Shown here: piece after piece, positions 55,404 through 64,000 of the stretch | Position numbering within the stretch: the first letter of the stretch is position 1 | How the letters are laid out: every line of letters begins with the position of its first letter | Assembly: GCF_000473365.1 (NCBI RefSeq) | Contig: NZ_KI421517.1 | Location: forward strand, 3,180,634-3,244,633 | Direction of reading: 5' to 3' | Length of the DNA stretch: 64,000 nucleotides | Source of the DNA: Adhaeribacter aquaticus DSM 16391 | Lineage (GTDB): Bacteria > Bacteroidota > Bacteroidia > Cytophagales > Hymenobacteraceae | Notes under the pieces: generated by a model | Told to the model about the DNA's origin: nothing | The model's database searches: none | What the model saw: the letters and a program-made list of their open reading frames with translations, nothing else | Made by a program: the position numbers and the translations under genes

Positions 55404-55636
55404 TTGTAAAATAACGTCTTTATGTTTTATGCCGTAATTACTTAACTTTCACCAACAGTTCAATCTTCATTTTGTTTAGCTAAAAAATTGGAGTTGGAAA
55501 TGAAACATAATAAAATAAAAAATTATATACAAATTATTATATAGACTTACGTTTACAAATTAAATGAGAGGTGGGTATGGTGGTTGGATAGGTTAACTAT
55601 ATTAAACAAGAAACCGAATATTTAGTCATAATAAAT

Positions 55637-56044
55637 ATGATCCTGCACTCCAACGGACTGATTACTTTAAATTATAATCCAGCTACTGATATTCTAGAGG
55701 TTGCATATCCGGATTTACATGGATATTTGTTAACTGAAATAAAGCAAAGTATTGATGTTATGCTGGATAATATCAGGAATTATGATATCAAGAAACTTTT
55801 ACTGGATTCTTCTAAAACTCTTATTTCTGTAACGCCCGAAGAAACAAAAGAAATTACCACTTATTTGGTTTCCGGTTTGAAAACCACCCGTATCCGCAAG
55901 TTAGCTCGTTTGCAATCACCAAGTTCCCATGTAGAACATATGGCTCAGAATAATATTCAGCATGTGAAAACTGCAGGTTTATTAACTTTTGATTTGCAAT
56001 CTTTTACTGACAAATCTGGTGCTATCGCATGGTTGTCAAACTAG
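55637..56044 (+). CDS. STAS/SpoIIAA-like small protein, paralogue B
   Basis: The 135-residue protein begins LITLNYNPATDILEVAYPDL and has VTPEETKEITTYLVSGLKTTRIRKLARLQSP in the centre and SFTDKSGAIAWLS at the end, the same architecture as its divergent neighbour at 54960-55403. No catalytic motif is visible. It lies in a 230-bp divergent arrangement with paralogue A, so the two may share promoters. Confidence 0.55.
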   Translation: MILHSNGLITLNYNPATDILEVAYPDLHGYLLTEIKQSIDVMLDNIRNYDIKKLLLDSSKTLISVTPEETKEITTYLVSGLKTTRIRKLARLQSPSSHVEHMAQNNIQHVKTAGLLTFDLQSFTDKSGAIAWLSN

Positions 56045-56125
56045 ATTGTGTTCTTTTAATCTGTTAGTTTTAGTTTCCTAGGCTTGAAATGGTTTATTTA
56101 CTATTTGCCAGAAAGTTTGGGTATT

Positions 56126-58120
56126 TTAATAGGAGCCACCAACTAAACGTTTATTTAATTTTTTATTAAAAAGTAATTTTGGTAATACTCTGGGAACAGA
56201 AGTAGTGAAGGTGGAATCGGTTAAAGATTGCATAAAAGCTATCAAATCTTCTTTTTCTGAATCTGATAGGTTTAAAGGATTGGCCGGCAAGGTCTGGTGT
56301 GGTACGTTCAGGCCCATTCCGGCACCGCCACCCCGGTCATAAAATTCTACCACTTCTAACAAAGTAGCAAAGGTTCCGTTGTGCATATAAGGAGCTGTTG
56401 CGGCTACATTTCTAACGGTAGGAGTCTTAAAAGAATATTGGTAAACATCTGCGGGTATATTGCCTGCTTTCCCGATATCGGTGTCCAGGATAGGATTGGC
56501 AAAGTCAGAAGTAGCAGTTACGCCCAAAACCTCAGATTCGCTTTCCAGAAAACGGGGAGGTACTGTGCCATTAAAAATAGGCGCAAAATGGCAGGTGCCG
56601 CAGCCAGCTTTGCCCATAAACAAGTTAAAGCCTCTTTTGGTGGCAGCAGGTAAATCAGCTGTTTCGTGACGCATGTACTGGTCGAAAGGCGAATTTAAAG
56701 CAACTAAACTTTGTAGATAGGCGGCAATAGCCCGATTAATGGTGTTGGCATTTATAGAATAATCGGCTTGGTCGGCAAAGGCTAGCTTAAAGGTGTTTTT
56801 GTAAGCCGGGCTTTGATTAAGCTTTTTTACAATATCCTCGTAGTTTCCATGCAGTTCATCTGTTTTAACAACCACGGATGGTATCTGGTCTTGTAGGTAT
56901 TGCGCCCGGCTGTCCCAGAAGTAAGCGGTACTGAATATAGTATTAAGCAAGGTAGGGGCATTACGTTTAACAGTTCCCGCGAAATCAAAAGCAACACTAA
57001 GCGGCACATTATCGGTAAAGGCTTTGGCAGGAGCGTGGCAACTGGCACACGATCTATTGTTATTTGAAGAAAGCAGGGGATCAAAAAAAAGCGTTTTGCC
57101 TAAATCAGTTAATGCGGGGTTATGGGCTTGCCGGTCTTGTTTTGCGTAATAATTAGTGAGTAAAAAATCTAAACTAAATAAACTTATAGCTTTATCATTT
57201 ACTGGTTTAAGTAGTTGGTTTATGCTTTCAGGAGCTACTTGTTGTTGTAGCCGGGTTAAGGAAGCATAAGCCGGGTCCAATAATTCCCTGATAAAATAAA
57301 TCCGGTCAAAAGCATCAAAGTCTGGATGCTGATTTAAATAGGTTATAGCCACTTTAAGTTGCTGTGCTGCTTGCAAGCCAAAATTTTCGGATTGACTCCT
57401 ATTGGTGTTACTATACAATTCCGTTGCCGACAATACAGGTTGCAATGCTATAGCGGTGTAGGCTATTTCTTTTCCCGCGGCAGGGGCATCAAAACCGGTT
57501 ATTCCCATTGTCATGGCCCTTACCAGTTGTTCCCGCATACTTTCTAATAATTGTTTAGTTGTTATGGGTTGGTTATAGAGGTTGTTCGAAAATAAGAGTA
57601 TTTTTTCCTTCAGGGAATAGGCAAGTACAAGACCATTTTTCAATTGCTCCGGAGCAATTGTTTCGCTGAATAAAAGTTCTTCCAGTACCTGCAGGCCTTG
57701 TGGCGGGAACGTGCGTACACTTGGTTTTTGAAAACCTAAGGCCAAGTAATTAGCATCTTCTATTAATACTTTTGGAAGGGGGGGGCCATTAATGCTTTTT
57801 GTTAGTTCCGGATCTAAATATTCCAGCAGGTACTCCACTTGTTTATAGGTAGCTTTTACCCGATGAAAATTGTCCTGAATTTGGGATTGCGTTAATTTGT
57901 TTTTTTGAAGGAGTTCAAGCGCTAAAGTTAGTTGGTGCGCCTGTTGTTTTAGTAGGTCAATATCTTGTACAAACTTACTTTTTACTATAACAGGTATTTT
58001 ACTTTCAGGCTCAGCAATAAAGGAGGTTAAAAAAACAACACTAAACAAGCCGACACTAAGTACTAGTAGCAGGAGTTTTAGGTTAATATTTAAATTTTTG
58101 GCAAGCTTATTATTATGCAT
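56126..58120 (-). CDS. MauG/cytochrome c peroxidase family di-heme protein with N-terminal helical domain
   Basis: The 664-residue protein has a membrane anchor or signal (LKLLLLVLSVGLFSVVFLTSF). An all-helical region of ~290 residues precedes the peroxidase domain (LGKTLFFDPLLSSNNNRSCASCHAP, about residue 340 on). Heme sites are CASCH near residue 357 and CGTCH near 507; AFTDN, ATAPYMHNGTFATLLEVVEFYDRGGG and the C-terminal AFMQSLT are family signatures. It is periplasmic and reduces peroxide or modifies a partner. It is divergent from the PhoX-like gene. Confidence 0.9.
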   Translation of the reverse strand: MHNNKLAKNLNINLKLLLLVLSVGLFSVVFLTSFIAEPESKIPVIVKSKFVQDIDLLKQQAHQLTLALELLQKNKLTQSQIQDNFHRVKATYKQVEYLLEYLDPELTKSINGPPLPKVLIEDANYLALGFQKPSVRTFPPQGLQVLEELLFSETIAPEQLKNGLVLAYSLKEKILLFSNNLYNQPITTKQLLESMREQLVRAMTMGITGFDAPAAGKEIAYTAIALQPVLSATELYSNTNRSQSENFGLQAAQQLKVAITYLNQHPDFDAFDRIYFIRELLDPAYASLTRLQQQVAPESINQLLKPVNDKAISLFSLDFLLTNYYAKQDRQAHNPALTDLGKTLFFDPLLSSNNNRSCASCHAPAKAFTDNVPLSVAFDFAGTVKRNAPTLLNTIFSTAYFWDSRAQYLQDQIPSVVVKTDELHGNYEDIVKKLNQSPAYKNTFKLAFADQADYSINANTINRAIAAYLQSLVALNSPFDQYMRHETADLPAATKRGFNLFMGKAGCGTCHFAPIFNGTVPPRFLESESEVLGVTATSDFANPILDTDIGKAGNIPADVYQYSFKTPTVRNVAATAPYMHNGTFATLLEVVEFYDRGGGAGMGLNVPHQTLPANPLNLSDSEKEDLIAFMQSLTDSTFTTSVPRVLPKLLFNKKLNKRLVGGSY

Positions 58121-58436
58121 AAACGGAATGAGAAAAAGGGGCTATAACGTATTGCTATAAATTAAAGCGGCCTTATTTAATCGGACAACCAACTTAAATA
58201 GGATAAAATAATAATGCCTTTGTTGGTATAGTTTACAAAGAAAACAGGGGGCTGTTAACTTCCCTTTATGGATAAGTTATGCTTTTGTTAAGGATAGGGT
58301 AATGCAGGAGGAAAATAGCAGGATTATTAGTTAAGCGGGTTTTAATAACAATTCCATAATATTATTCTAACTTCAAAGTAACGTCTGGAGAGTTGTTTTG
58401 GGCATTGAATTGAACCATTCAAACAAAGAAACAACA
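58121..58436. other. Divergent intergenic region between MauG-like and PhoX-like genes
   Basis: This ~315-bp AT-rich stretch must contain both divergent promoters. No convincing palindrome or gene is visible. A TTG at 58398, in frame with the downstream gene, is an unlikely start. Confidence 0.4.
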
Positions 58437-60089
58437 ATGAAAAAAATTTACGGAAGTTTTTTAGTTGCAGCGATGGTTTCTGCAGGCGTTTGTAACCAGA
58501 AAGTGGTTGCGCAGTCTCAGAAATCAGCTGTGGCGGGAGTGCCTAATAAAAACAAGATCGGCAGCTTTATTTCAGTAAAGCCAACCGGACAGACCAGCAC
58601 TACTGTTATACCTTTCGAAACCCACAGCTTTCAGTTACTGGCAAAATCTCGCTCAACTACTTATCAGGATGGCTCTCCGATGCCTATTGGTAATGACTTT
58701 ACGGCTTATGTAGGGAAGAATGGTAGCAGTAAAGAAGGATATCTTTCTATCAACCACGAAAATACTCCCGGTGGCGTTTCTATTCTGGATATTCATTTAG
58801 ACGAATCAGCTAATATTTGGGTAGTAGATGCGGTACGGAAAGTAGACTTTTCGCCACTGGTACAAACTACCCGTAACTGTTCTGGTGGTATCACGCCCTG
58901 GGGTACGGTTATTACTTCCGAAGAAACAACTAACCGGGCCGATTTAAATAAGGATGGCTATGAAGATGTGGGTTGGCAGGTAGAGATTGATCCGGTAACC
59001 GGAAAAATAATGGACTATGACGGCGATGGAAAACCAGATAAACTTTGGGCCATGGGCCGCATGAGCCACGAAAATATTGCAATTGGTTCTGACCGGAAAA
59101 CCATTTATCAGGCGGAAGACGGTGGTTCTAATGGGGTATATAAGTTTGTAGCCGATGAAGCAGGCAACCTGTCGGCAGGTAAACTTTATGTATTAAAACG
59201 GGATAGTGAAACCGCCACAACTGGAACCTGGGTGCAGGTGCCTAACACCACCAAAGCTGATCGCAATAATACTTATGTATTGGGCAGATCATTAGGTACC
59301 AACTGGCGGAATCCGGAAGATATTGAATTCGGGCCCGATGGAAAAATGTATTTTACCACCAAAGGTACCGGTGATATCTGGCGCTTTAAAGATAACGGCG
59401 AAACAGTTTCTGAAATAGAAGCTTGGGTAACCCGTCAGGAATACGAAATTGCTTATAACGGTGGTACTCAAAAAGAAGATTGGGGAACCGGGATTGATAA
59501 TTTGACCTTTGATAACGAAGGCAACTTATGGGCTTTACAAGATGGTGGCCGCGATAATGTTTGGGTTATCAGACCAGAGCATACGCCAGAAAATCCGAAA
59601 GTAGAATTATTTATGACTTCACCGGCCGGTTCTGAACCAACCGGGCTTACCTTCTCCCCGGATTTTAAATACGGATTCATTTCCTTGCAGAATGCCAGCA
59701 GTGGCAATACTACCGTAACCAAAGATGCTGCCGGTAAGGATGTCGTATTTAATACCGCTACAACCATTGTATTTTCCCGTAATCAGTTTTTAGGTAAAAA
59801 TGGCAACCAGACGCAAAGAAAAGAAGCCTTGGCTACCGTTGCTAGTTTTCCAAACCCATTCCGGAATAATACCCAGGTAAAGGTAAATATGCCAAATGAA
59901 GCAGAAGCTTTATTGGAAGTGTATGATATGCACGGCTTAAAAGTAGAAACCCTGGCTAAAGGGGTTCTTAAAAAAGGGGAACATGTATTCCAATTTAAGC
60001 CAGCAGTTATGGCAGAAAATTCTATGTACCTGGTGCGGTTAATCTTAAACGGCCAGGAAGCAACCGCTCGCTTAATGCAGGCAGAGTAA
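58437..60089 (+). CDS. PhoX-like (DUF839) secreted phosphatase-family protein with T9SS sorting domain
   Basis: The ATG at 58437 gives 550 residues with a signal ending KVVAQS. The DUF839/PhoX-type domain shows YLSINHENTPGG, GGITPWGTVITSEET, RMSHENIAI, YQAEDGGSNGVYKF and RNPEDIEFGPDGKMYFTT. The final ~80 residues (FPNPFRNNTQVKVNMP, LEVYDMHGLKVETL, YLVRLILNGQEATARL) are a type IX secretion C-terminal domain, so the protein is exported across the outer membrane. Phosphatase activity is suggested but unproven. Confidence 0.87.
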   Translation: MKKIYGSFLVAAMVSAGVCNQKVVAQSQKSAVAGVPNKNKIGSFISVKPTGQTSTTVIPFETHSFQLLAKSRSTTYQDGSPMPIGNDFTAYVGKNGSSKEGYLSINHENTPGGVSILDIHLDESANIWVVDAVRKVDFSPLVQTTRNCSGGITPWGTVITSEETTNRADLNKDGYEDVGWQVEIDPVTGKIMDYDGDGKPDKLWAMGRMSHENIAIGSDRKTIYQAEDGGSNGVYKFVADEAGNLSAGKLYVLKRDSETATTGTWVQVPNTTKADRNNTYVLGRSLGTNWRNPEDIEFGPDGKMYFTTKGTGDIWRFKDNGETVSEIEAWVTRQEYEIAYNGGTQKEDWGTGIDNLTFDNEGNLWALQDGGRDNVWVIRPEHTPENPKVELFMTSPAGSEPTGLTFSPDFKYGFISLQNASSGNTTVTKDAAGKDVVFNTATTIVFSRNQFLGKNGNQTQRKEALATVASFPNPFRNNTQVKVNMPNEAEALLEVYDMHGLKVETLAKGVLKKGEHVFQFKPAVMAENSMYLVRLILNGQEATARLMQAE

Positions 60090-60110
60090 TCTTTTGAAAA
60101 TTAATATAGG

Positions 60111-60142
60111 AAGACAACGGGCTGCAAGTCCGTTGTCTTTTA
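60111..60142 (+). terminator. Terminator after the PhoX-like gene
   Basis: The arms 60111-60120 and 60130-60139 (aagacaacgg and complement) are joined by a 9-base loop and followed by a short T-run. Confidence 0.75.
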
Positions 60143-60231
60143 TGCTTTGTAGGCTAGTCTAGTTGGTAGTTTAAGCTTATAGTGCTTTAGTCTTTACACT
60201 AAAAATATAAATTATATTAAATGCATGCAGG

Positions 60232-61176
60232 ATGATGAAAAGGGATTTAATAACAGGTATAAGTATAGCTTTTAGTTTAATAATAGCTGCTGCTCAAGTA
60301 ACCAAAGCCCAGGAATTAAAAGCAGCCGAGATAGCAGAAGCCCCCCAGCAAACTTTTTACAATGTACCGGAAGCTTTAGCGCAAAAGGATAAAGTATATC
60401 AGTTAAATATACGGCAGCAAAATTACTACAGCTTTTCTCCGGACATATGTGAACTGGTAAAGCTGGAATTTATAAATGCTATGAAGAATAAAATTTCGGA
60501 TATAGCTCCTGAAATAGCTCAGTTAAAGCAATTGCGGGAAATTAATTTAAGCGAAAATAATATAAGAGATTTGCCGCCTGCTTTTTATTCTCTTCAAAAT
60601 CTGGAACAAGTAGATTTAAGTTACAATCACCTGGCTGAGCTGGGAAATGGTTTTGGTAATTTATCCGGCTTACAAGTATTAGACCTTAATCATAATGAAA
60701 TAAGAACTGTTGATCCAGCAATAAAAAAGATGCCCAGGCTGCATACCTTAAATCTTGGGTACAATCATTTAGAGGTTATTCCTTCTGAAATAGGCAGTGT
60801 GAAAGAACTTAAAGATCTTTCCTTATCGCAGAATCAGCTAAGAGAATTACCAGCTAATCTTTTCAAGATGAAAGAATTAACTACCCTCTCGCTGGATTTT
60901 AACCAATTAATTGCTATTCCTCCGCAAGTAGGCCAAGCAAAAGCTTTACAGGTTTTATTATTGGGTCATAACCAGTTAAAATCTATTCCCAAAGAAGTAG
61001 TTAATCTGGACAACCTTGAGTTATTAGACCTTAGCCATAATCATATAACTGCTTTGCCACGTAATTTAAATAAAATGAAAAAATTACGTACGCTTTTGTT
61101 AGCGGGCAACCCAATTTCTGATTCCGAAAAAGTCCGGATAAAGCAATTGCTGCCTCAGGCTTTTATACAGTTTTAA
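60232..61176 (+). CDS. Secreted leucine-rich-repeat protein
   Basis: The 314-residue protein has a signal ending TKAQE. It has about nine 23-residue leucine-rich repeats of the bacterial/Ras-group type (LREINLSENNIRDLPPAFYS, LEQVDLSYNHLAELGNGFGN, LQVLLLGHNQLKSIPKEVVN). The consensus is LxxLdLsxNxLxxlPxxixx. There is no kinase or GTPase domain and no T9SS sorting domain. It probably mediates protein-protein contact in the periplasm or envelope; no partner is evident nearby. Confidence 0.85.
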   Translation: MMKRDLITGISIAFSLIIAAAQVTKAQELKAAEIAEAPQQTFYNVPEALAQKDKVYQLNIRQQNYYSFSPDICELVKLEFINAMKNKISDIAPEIAQLKQLREINLSENNIRDLPPAFYSLQNLEQVDLSYNHLAELGNGFGNLSGLQVLDLNHNEIRTVDPAIKKMPRLHTLNLGYNHLEVIPSEIGSVKELKDLSLSQNQLRELPANLFKMKELTTLSLDFNQLIAIPPQVGQAKALQVLLLGHNQLKSIPKEVVNLDNLELLDLSHNHITALPRNLNKMKKLRTLLLAGNPISDSEKVRIKQLLPQAFIQF

Positions 61177-61200
61177 TCGGCTGTCCTAAATATATTCTTA

Positions 61201-61263
61201 GGCTGTTGCCCAAAAAGCTGGCTAATCAAAATGGCTGGTTAAATGGGTAACAGCCATTTTTCT
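61201..61263 (+). terminator. Terminator after the leucine-rich-repeat gene
   Basis: Two stems are possible: 61228-61237 with 61251-61260 (aaaatggctg, followed by a T-rich tail) and, with one G-U pair, 61201-61212 with 61244-61255. The first has the usual terminator geometry. Confidence 0.65.
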
Positions 61264-61307
61264 TGCTCCCGCTCTAATCTGGTTGGCCTGCGTTGTAATA
61301 AAAAATG

Positions 61308-61339
61308 AATATAGAGCTCCTAAGGAGGAGCTCTATATT
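61308..61339 (-). terminator. Minus-strand terminator of the small membrane protein gene
   Basis: The arms 61308-61320 and 61327-61339 are perfect 13-base complements with a 6-base loop. On the minus strand the hairpin is followed by a T-run (tttttt, 61305 downwards). It overlaps the stop codon of the 51-codon frame, supporting that this frame is a transcribed gene. Confidence 0.7.
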
Positions 61340-61493
61340 AAAAGGATAAGCGGCGTCTACGTTTTCTGCCGTACATTAGTATTCTTCTTTCGTTTGCACT
61401 TTTTATGTATTTAGCTGCAATAGATCCTAAAGAAAAAAGGCAAAGTAAAATAGTTAAAAAACACAAAATGTCGGCTGTTGAGAAATCTTCCAT
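61338..61493 (-). CDS. Small single-span membrane protein (51 residues), second
   Basis: The frame runs from ATG 61493 to a stop at 61338. The product has an acidic start (MEDFSTAD), one hydrophobic span (ILCFLTILLCLFSLGSIAA) and a strongly basic tail (RRILMYGRKRRRRLSF), a clear N-out/C-in topology. A perfect terminator hairpin follows on the same strand. No family is recognised. Confidence 0.55.
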   Translation of the reverse strand: MEDFSTADILCFLTILLCLFSLGSIAAKYIKSANERRILMYGRKRRRRLSF

Positions 61494-61972
61494 ATATGCT
61501 ATAAATGTTTGTTTTATTATTGTAATGCAAATATAGGTACTTGAAAAGTTATAAAAAATGTAAATTTTAAGGAATCTATTTAATTGTTTAGTGATATTTA
61601 AATTAAAATAATAATATAATATTGTAAATGGATTTAAAGAAATATAAAATGTAAAATTTCCAACTTAGCAAGATTTAACAATTTTAGCGGGAAGGTTAAA
61701 CTATTGCATTACCTGGAGTGAAGTCGGTAGTTAAGATAATTTTAGTATGGAAATGGAGCTCCATTATAAATAATAATTAAAGTTTCATTAGCTTTTAAGC
61801 AGTATTAGAAGTAAAGTCAAAAGAGCATTGGGTAGGTCCACCTGTAGGCTAAAGGAGGTTGATTTTTGATAATTATCCGTCCCATTTTTGGTCTTTCCGT
61901 AAAGTATTATGAAACCATAATCCCAAGCAGGATAGAATAATAAAATCTTTTAACTTATTTCAGATTTAGCTT

Positions 61973-62998
61973 ATGCAAGAGCGCCAGGTATACCGAATGC
62001 CCAAAGCAGGTTCTATTAAAAAATTACAACTGGTAACGGAAAGGTTGGTACCCATTTCAGCTTATGAGGTCTGCGTACGGGTTAAAGCCATAGGATTAAA
62101 CTTTGCTGATATTTTTGCTATGCAGGGGCTTTATAGTGCCACGCCAGGTGGTTCCTTTATTCCAGGGCTGGAATTCTCGGGGGAAATAATAGCCGTAGGC
62201 GAAGCAGTAACTGAATGGCAGGTAGGAGATCAGGTAATGGGCGTTACTAAATTTGGTGGCTATGCATCACACATTAATATACACCATCGGTATGTGGTTC
62301 GGCTTCCGCACAATTGGACTTTTGAGGAAGGCGCAGGTTTCCTGGTGCAGGGGCTAACGGCTTATTATGCCCTGACCGAATTAGGAAATTTGCAGGAGAA
62401 GATGACGGTTTTAATACATAGTGCAGCTGGAGGCGTGGGAATTTTAGCTAACCGGATTTGTAAAAAGTACCAGGCTTATACCATTGGTAGTGTAGGTCAG
62501 GTAAATAAAGTTAACTTCTTACGGGAGAATGAAGGTTATGATGAGGTAATACTGCGGGATAAAAATTTCTATGATAAACTAAGACTTGCTCTTGGCGACC
62601 GGCCACTAAAGCTGATTATGGAGTGCATTGGCGGAAAAGTTCTGGAACAAGGCTGGAAGGCATTGGCACCTACGGGGCGCATGGTTGTATATGGTAATGC
62701 TAGTTTTACCAGCCATAGCGCAAAGCCAAATTTCCCCCAACTTTACTGGAAATATCTTAAGCGCCCAAAGATAGACCCGCTTCGCCTGCCTACCGAAAAT
62801 AAGTCTTTAATGGGGTTTAACCTTATTTACCTTTACGAACAAACAGATATGATGCACCAGTTACTTTATAAATTGCAGGAACTCCAGATTGAGCCTCAGT
62901 ATATTGGGCAGGTGTATAAGTTTAACCAAATGCAAGAGGCGATTTTTGATTTTCAGCGGGGAAGAACTATGGGCAAGGTGGTGGTAAAAGTTGATTAG
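61973..62998 (+). CDS. Quinone-oxidoreductase-like MDR protein (VAT1/QOR type)
   Basis: The 341-residue medium-chain reductase has an N-terminal GroES-like domain (VRVKAIGLNFADIFAMQGLYSATPG, PGLEFSGEIIAVGEAV) and a Rossmann domain with HSAAGGVGILANRICKKY. Zinc-ligand cysteines are absent, as in quinone reductases. The segment MECIGGKVLEQGWKALAPTGRMVVYGNASF recalls the VAT1-like group. It reduces quinones or enones with NADPH; the substrate is unknown. Confidence 0.88.
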   Translation: MQERQVYRMPKAGSIKKLQLVTERLVPISAYEVCVRVKAIGLNFADIFAMQGLYSATPGGSFIPGLEFSGEIIAVGEAVTEWQVGDQVMGVTKFGGYASHINIHHRYVVRLPHNWTFEEGAGFLVQGLTAYYALTELGNLQEKMTVLIHSAAGGVGILANRICKKYQAYTIGSVGQVNKVNFLRENEGYDEVILRDKNFYDKLRLALGDRPLKLIMECIGGKVLEQGWKALAPTGRMVVYGNASFTSHSAKPNFPQLYWKYLKRPKIDPLRLPTENKSLMGFNLIYLYEQTDMMHQLLYKLQELQIEPQYIGQVYKFNQMQEAIFDFQRGRTMGKVVVKVD

Positions 62999-63133
62999 AA
63001 TTAATTTACTTTTGTTAAACCAGAAAGTACTGCTTTGAAAGAAAAGAGTATTCCGGAACTAGGTTTGATTTTAAAGCCCAACTTCTGTAAACCATTACGT
63101 CTACTTATCGTGCCGAGCAATTTATTACACTAA

Positions 63134-63592
63134 TTAGCTGTATGCTTCATCTGGTTTCGGCAGAAGCCAATTTAAAGCAGTGGTATAATCAATAAAAACC
63201 TCATGTTGAATAACACTGATAGATTGATAAAGGGTTTTACAAGCTTGGGTAAAATCGGTATTTGCGAGTAGGGCCGGATAATATTCCGTTGTAACAACTC
63301 CCAGCTTTAAAATAGGTGACGTGGAAGCCAGATAAATCCATTCCTTTATTATCCAATCTTTTTCTTCAGGAGATAAATAAGAAAGCTGCAGATCGTCAAT
63401 CAGCCAATAATGAATAAGAAGTTCTTTGGTTAGGGAAAAGGCTTTTAAGGTGCCTTCCTTGCGCTCTGTTAAGGTAATTTGCCGCTTCCAAATCAGGTTA
63501 AATAATGATTTATCTTTTGCCCAAAGAATGGTAATAAAATCATTTTCAAAAACTTGTTCCAGAATGATTTCAGAAATTATTTGATCTTCCAT
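63134..63592 (-). CDS. STAS/SpoIIAA-like small protein, paralogue C
   Basis: The 152-residue protein has the same layout as those at 54960 and 55637. The N-terminal strand segment is FITILWAKDKSLFNLIWKRQ, the centre LSPEEKDWIIKEWIYLASTSPILKLGVVTTEY, and the end VFIDYTTALNWLLPKP. It lies about 160 bases upstream (in transcription direction, downstream) of a response-regulator gene on the same strand, consistent with a signalling context. Function is unknown. Confidence 0.55.
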   Translation of the reverse strand: MEDQIISEIILEQVFENDFITILWAKDKSLFNLIWKRQITLTERKEGTLKAFSLTKELLIHYWLIDDLQLSYLSPEEKDWIIKEWIYLASTSPILKLGVVTTEYYPALLANTDFTQACKTLYQSISVIQHEVFIDYTTALNWLLPKPDEAYS

Positions 63593-63750
63593 CTATTTTA
63601 AATTAAGCGACAAACATAATTGTTATTTGTATTGAAAATAGTTAGAATCAAGAAAATAAACACCTGTAGGTGAAGAAAATTTCTGAAGGATTTGATAGGT
63701 TTAGTAAAGTTAAAGATTGGGCTATTAATTATTAATGGAAAATCAACCTT

Positions 63751-64000
63751 TTAAAAGGAGGTTTGCAACCTCGTATTTACTTTTAATTTTGATAAAGTTT
63801 CTTCCGTTAAAGGTTTTCCAATAAAATCAATCACAAAGTTATAAAGCTTAGCCCGGTTATAATCTTCCGGATCAATAGAAGAGGAAAGTATTACCACTTT
63901 GGTTTGAGGAATTAGTGAAGCAAATTGTTGGGAAAACATTTCCAGAAAGTCCCAACCATTCATAACAGGCATGTCCAGGTCCAGGAATATTAAATCAGGA
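63751..64000 (-). CDS. Response regulator receiver-domain protein, truncated by window end
   Basis: The minus-strand frame is open to the window edge. It contains the phospho-acceptor region PDLIFLDLDMPVMNGWDFL, strand 4 KVVILSSSID and the conserved lysine in DFIGKPLTEETL. It ends shortly after the receiver domain, so it is a stand-alone CheY-like regulator, perhaps partner of a histidine kinase outside the window. The ATG at 63972 is internal and not the start. Confidence 0.85.
   Translation of the reverse strand, partial: PDLIFLDLDMPVMNGWDFLEMFSQQFASLIPQTKVVILSSSIDPEDYNRAKLYNFVIDFIGKPLTEETLSKLKVNTRLQTSF

Larger units (their letters stand above)
61177..61972. other. Intergenic region with two terminators and one small minus-strand gene
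   Basis: The left end carries the plus-strand terminator of the leucine-rich-repeat gene, then the minus-strand terminator and 51-codon frame at 61338-61493. From 61494 to 61972 the DNA is very AT-rich and shows no gene. Confidence 0.5.

Overview
The window is one contiguous piece of a Bacteroidota chromosome, most likely Cytophagales/Hymenobacteraceae (Adhaeribacter-like). This is inferred from two SusC/SusD pairs, a type IX secretion C-terminal domain, the fused ccoNO cytochrome oxidase gene, AT-rich leaders without Shine-Dalgarno sites and candidate TAnnTTTG -7 promoter elements. No rRNA, tRNA, CRISPR array or intact insertion sequence was seen.

Region 1 (1-10590) is a microaerobic respiration block. 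It holds the end of a fused ccoNO gene, ccoQ, a mono-heme ccoP, ccoG (fixG), ccoH (fixH), a TauE/SafE-type membrane protein, two double-domain universal stress proteins, an acetyl-CoA hydrolase/transferase and oxygen-independent coproporphyrinogen oxidase (hemN). Two matching palindromes of the FNR type (TGAC-N4-GTCA) lie before ccoG and before the CoA-transferase/hemN pair, so oxygen-responsive co-regulation is inferred.

Region 2 (10981-14652) holds a recD2 helicase with an internal insertion and a secreted GH5 hydrolase, both on the minus strand.

Region 3 (15695-53531) is a large pectin utilisation locus. It has a LacI-type regulator, a first SusC/SusD pair, a surface lipoprotein, PL1 pectate lyase, two CE12 and two CE8 esterases, an alpha/beta hydrolase, GH43 and GH28. 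A second cluster follows: Gfo/Idh/MocA protein, second SusC/SusD and second GH28. The third cluster is cytosolic galacturonate catabolism: kduD, GH105, uxaB, uxaA, uxaC, an ExuT-like transporter and a GapN-like aldehyde dehydrogenase. Each cluster is preceded by one copy of the same 18-bp pseudo-palindrome (consensus WWCGTTYCCGGTAACGAT). An ungapped 55-nt promoter block follows it each time, making a three-promoter regulon that the neighbouring LacI protein plausibly controls. Polymer is cut and de-esterified outside or in the periplasm, imported by SusCD, trimmed by GH28/GH105, and galacturonate is converted to 2-keto-3-deoxygluconate. kdgK, eda and kduI are not in the window.

Region 4 (53693-64000) is a mixed housekeeping/accessory stretch: an NTF2-like protein, three members of a small STAS/SpoIIAA-like family, a divergent MauG-type peroxidase and PhoX-like T9SS protein, a leucine-rich-repeat protein, a quinone-reductase-like MDR enzyme, two 51-residue single-span membrane proteins on the minus strand, and a response regulator cut by the window end.
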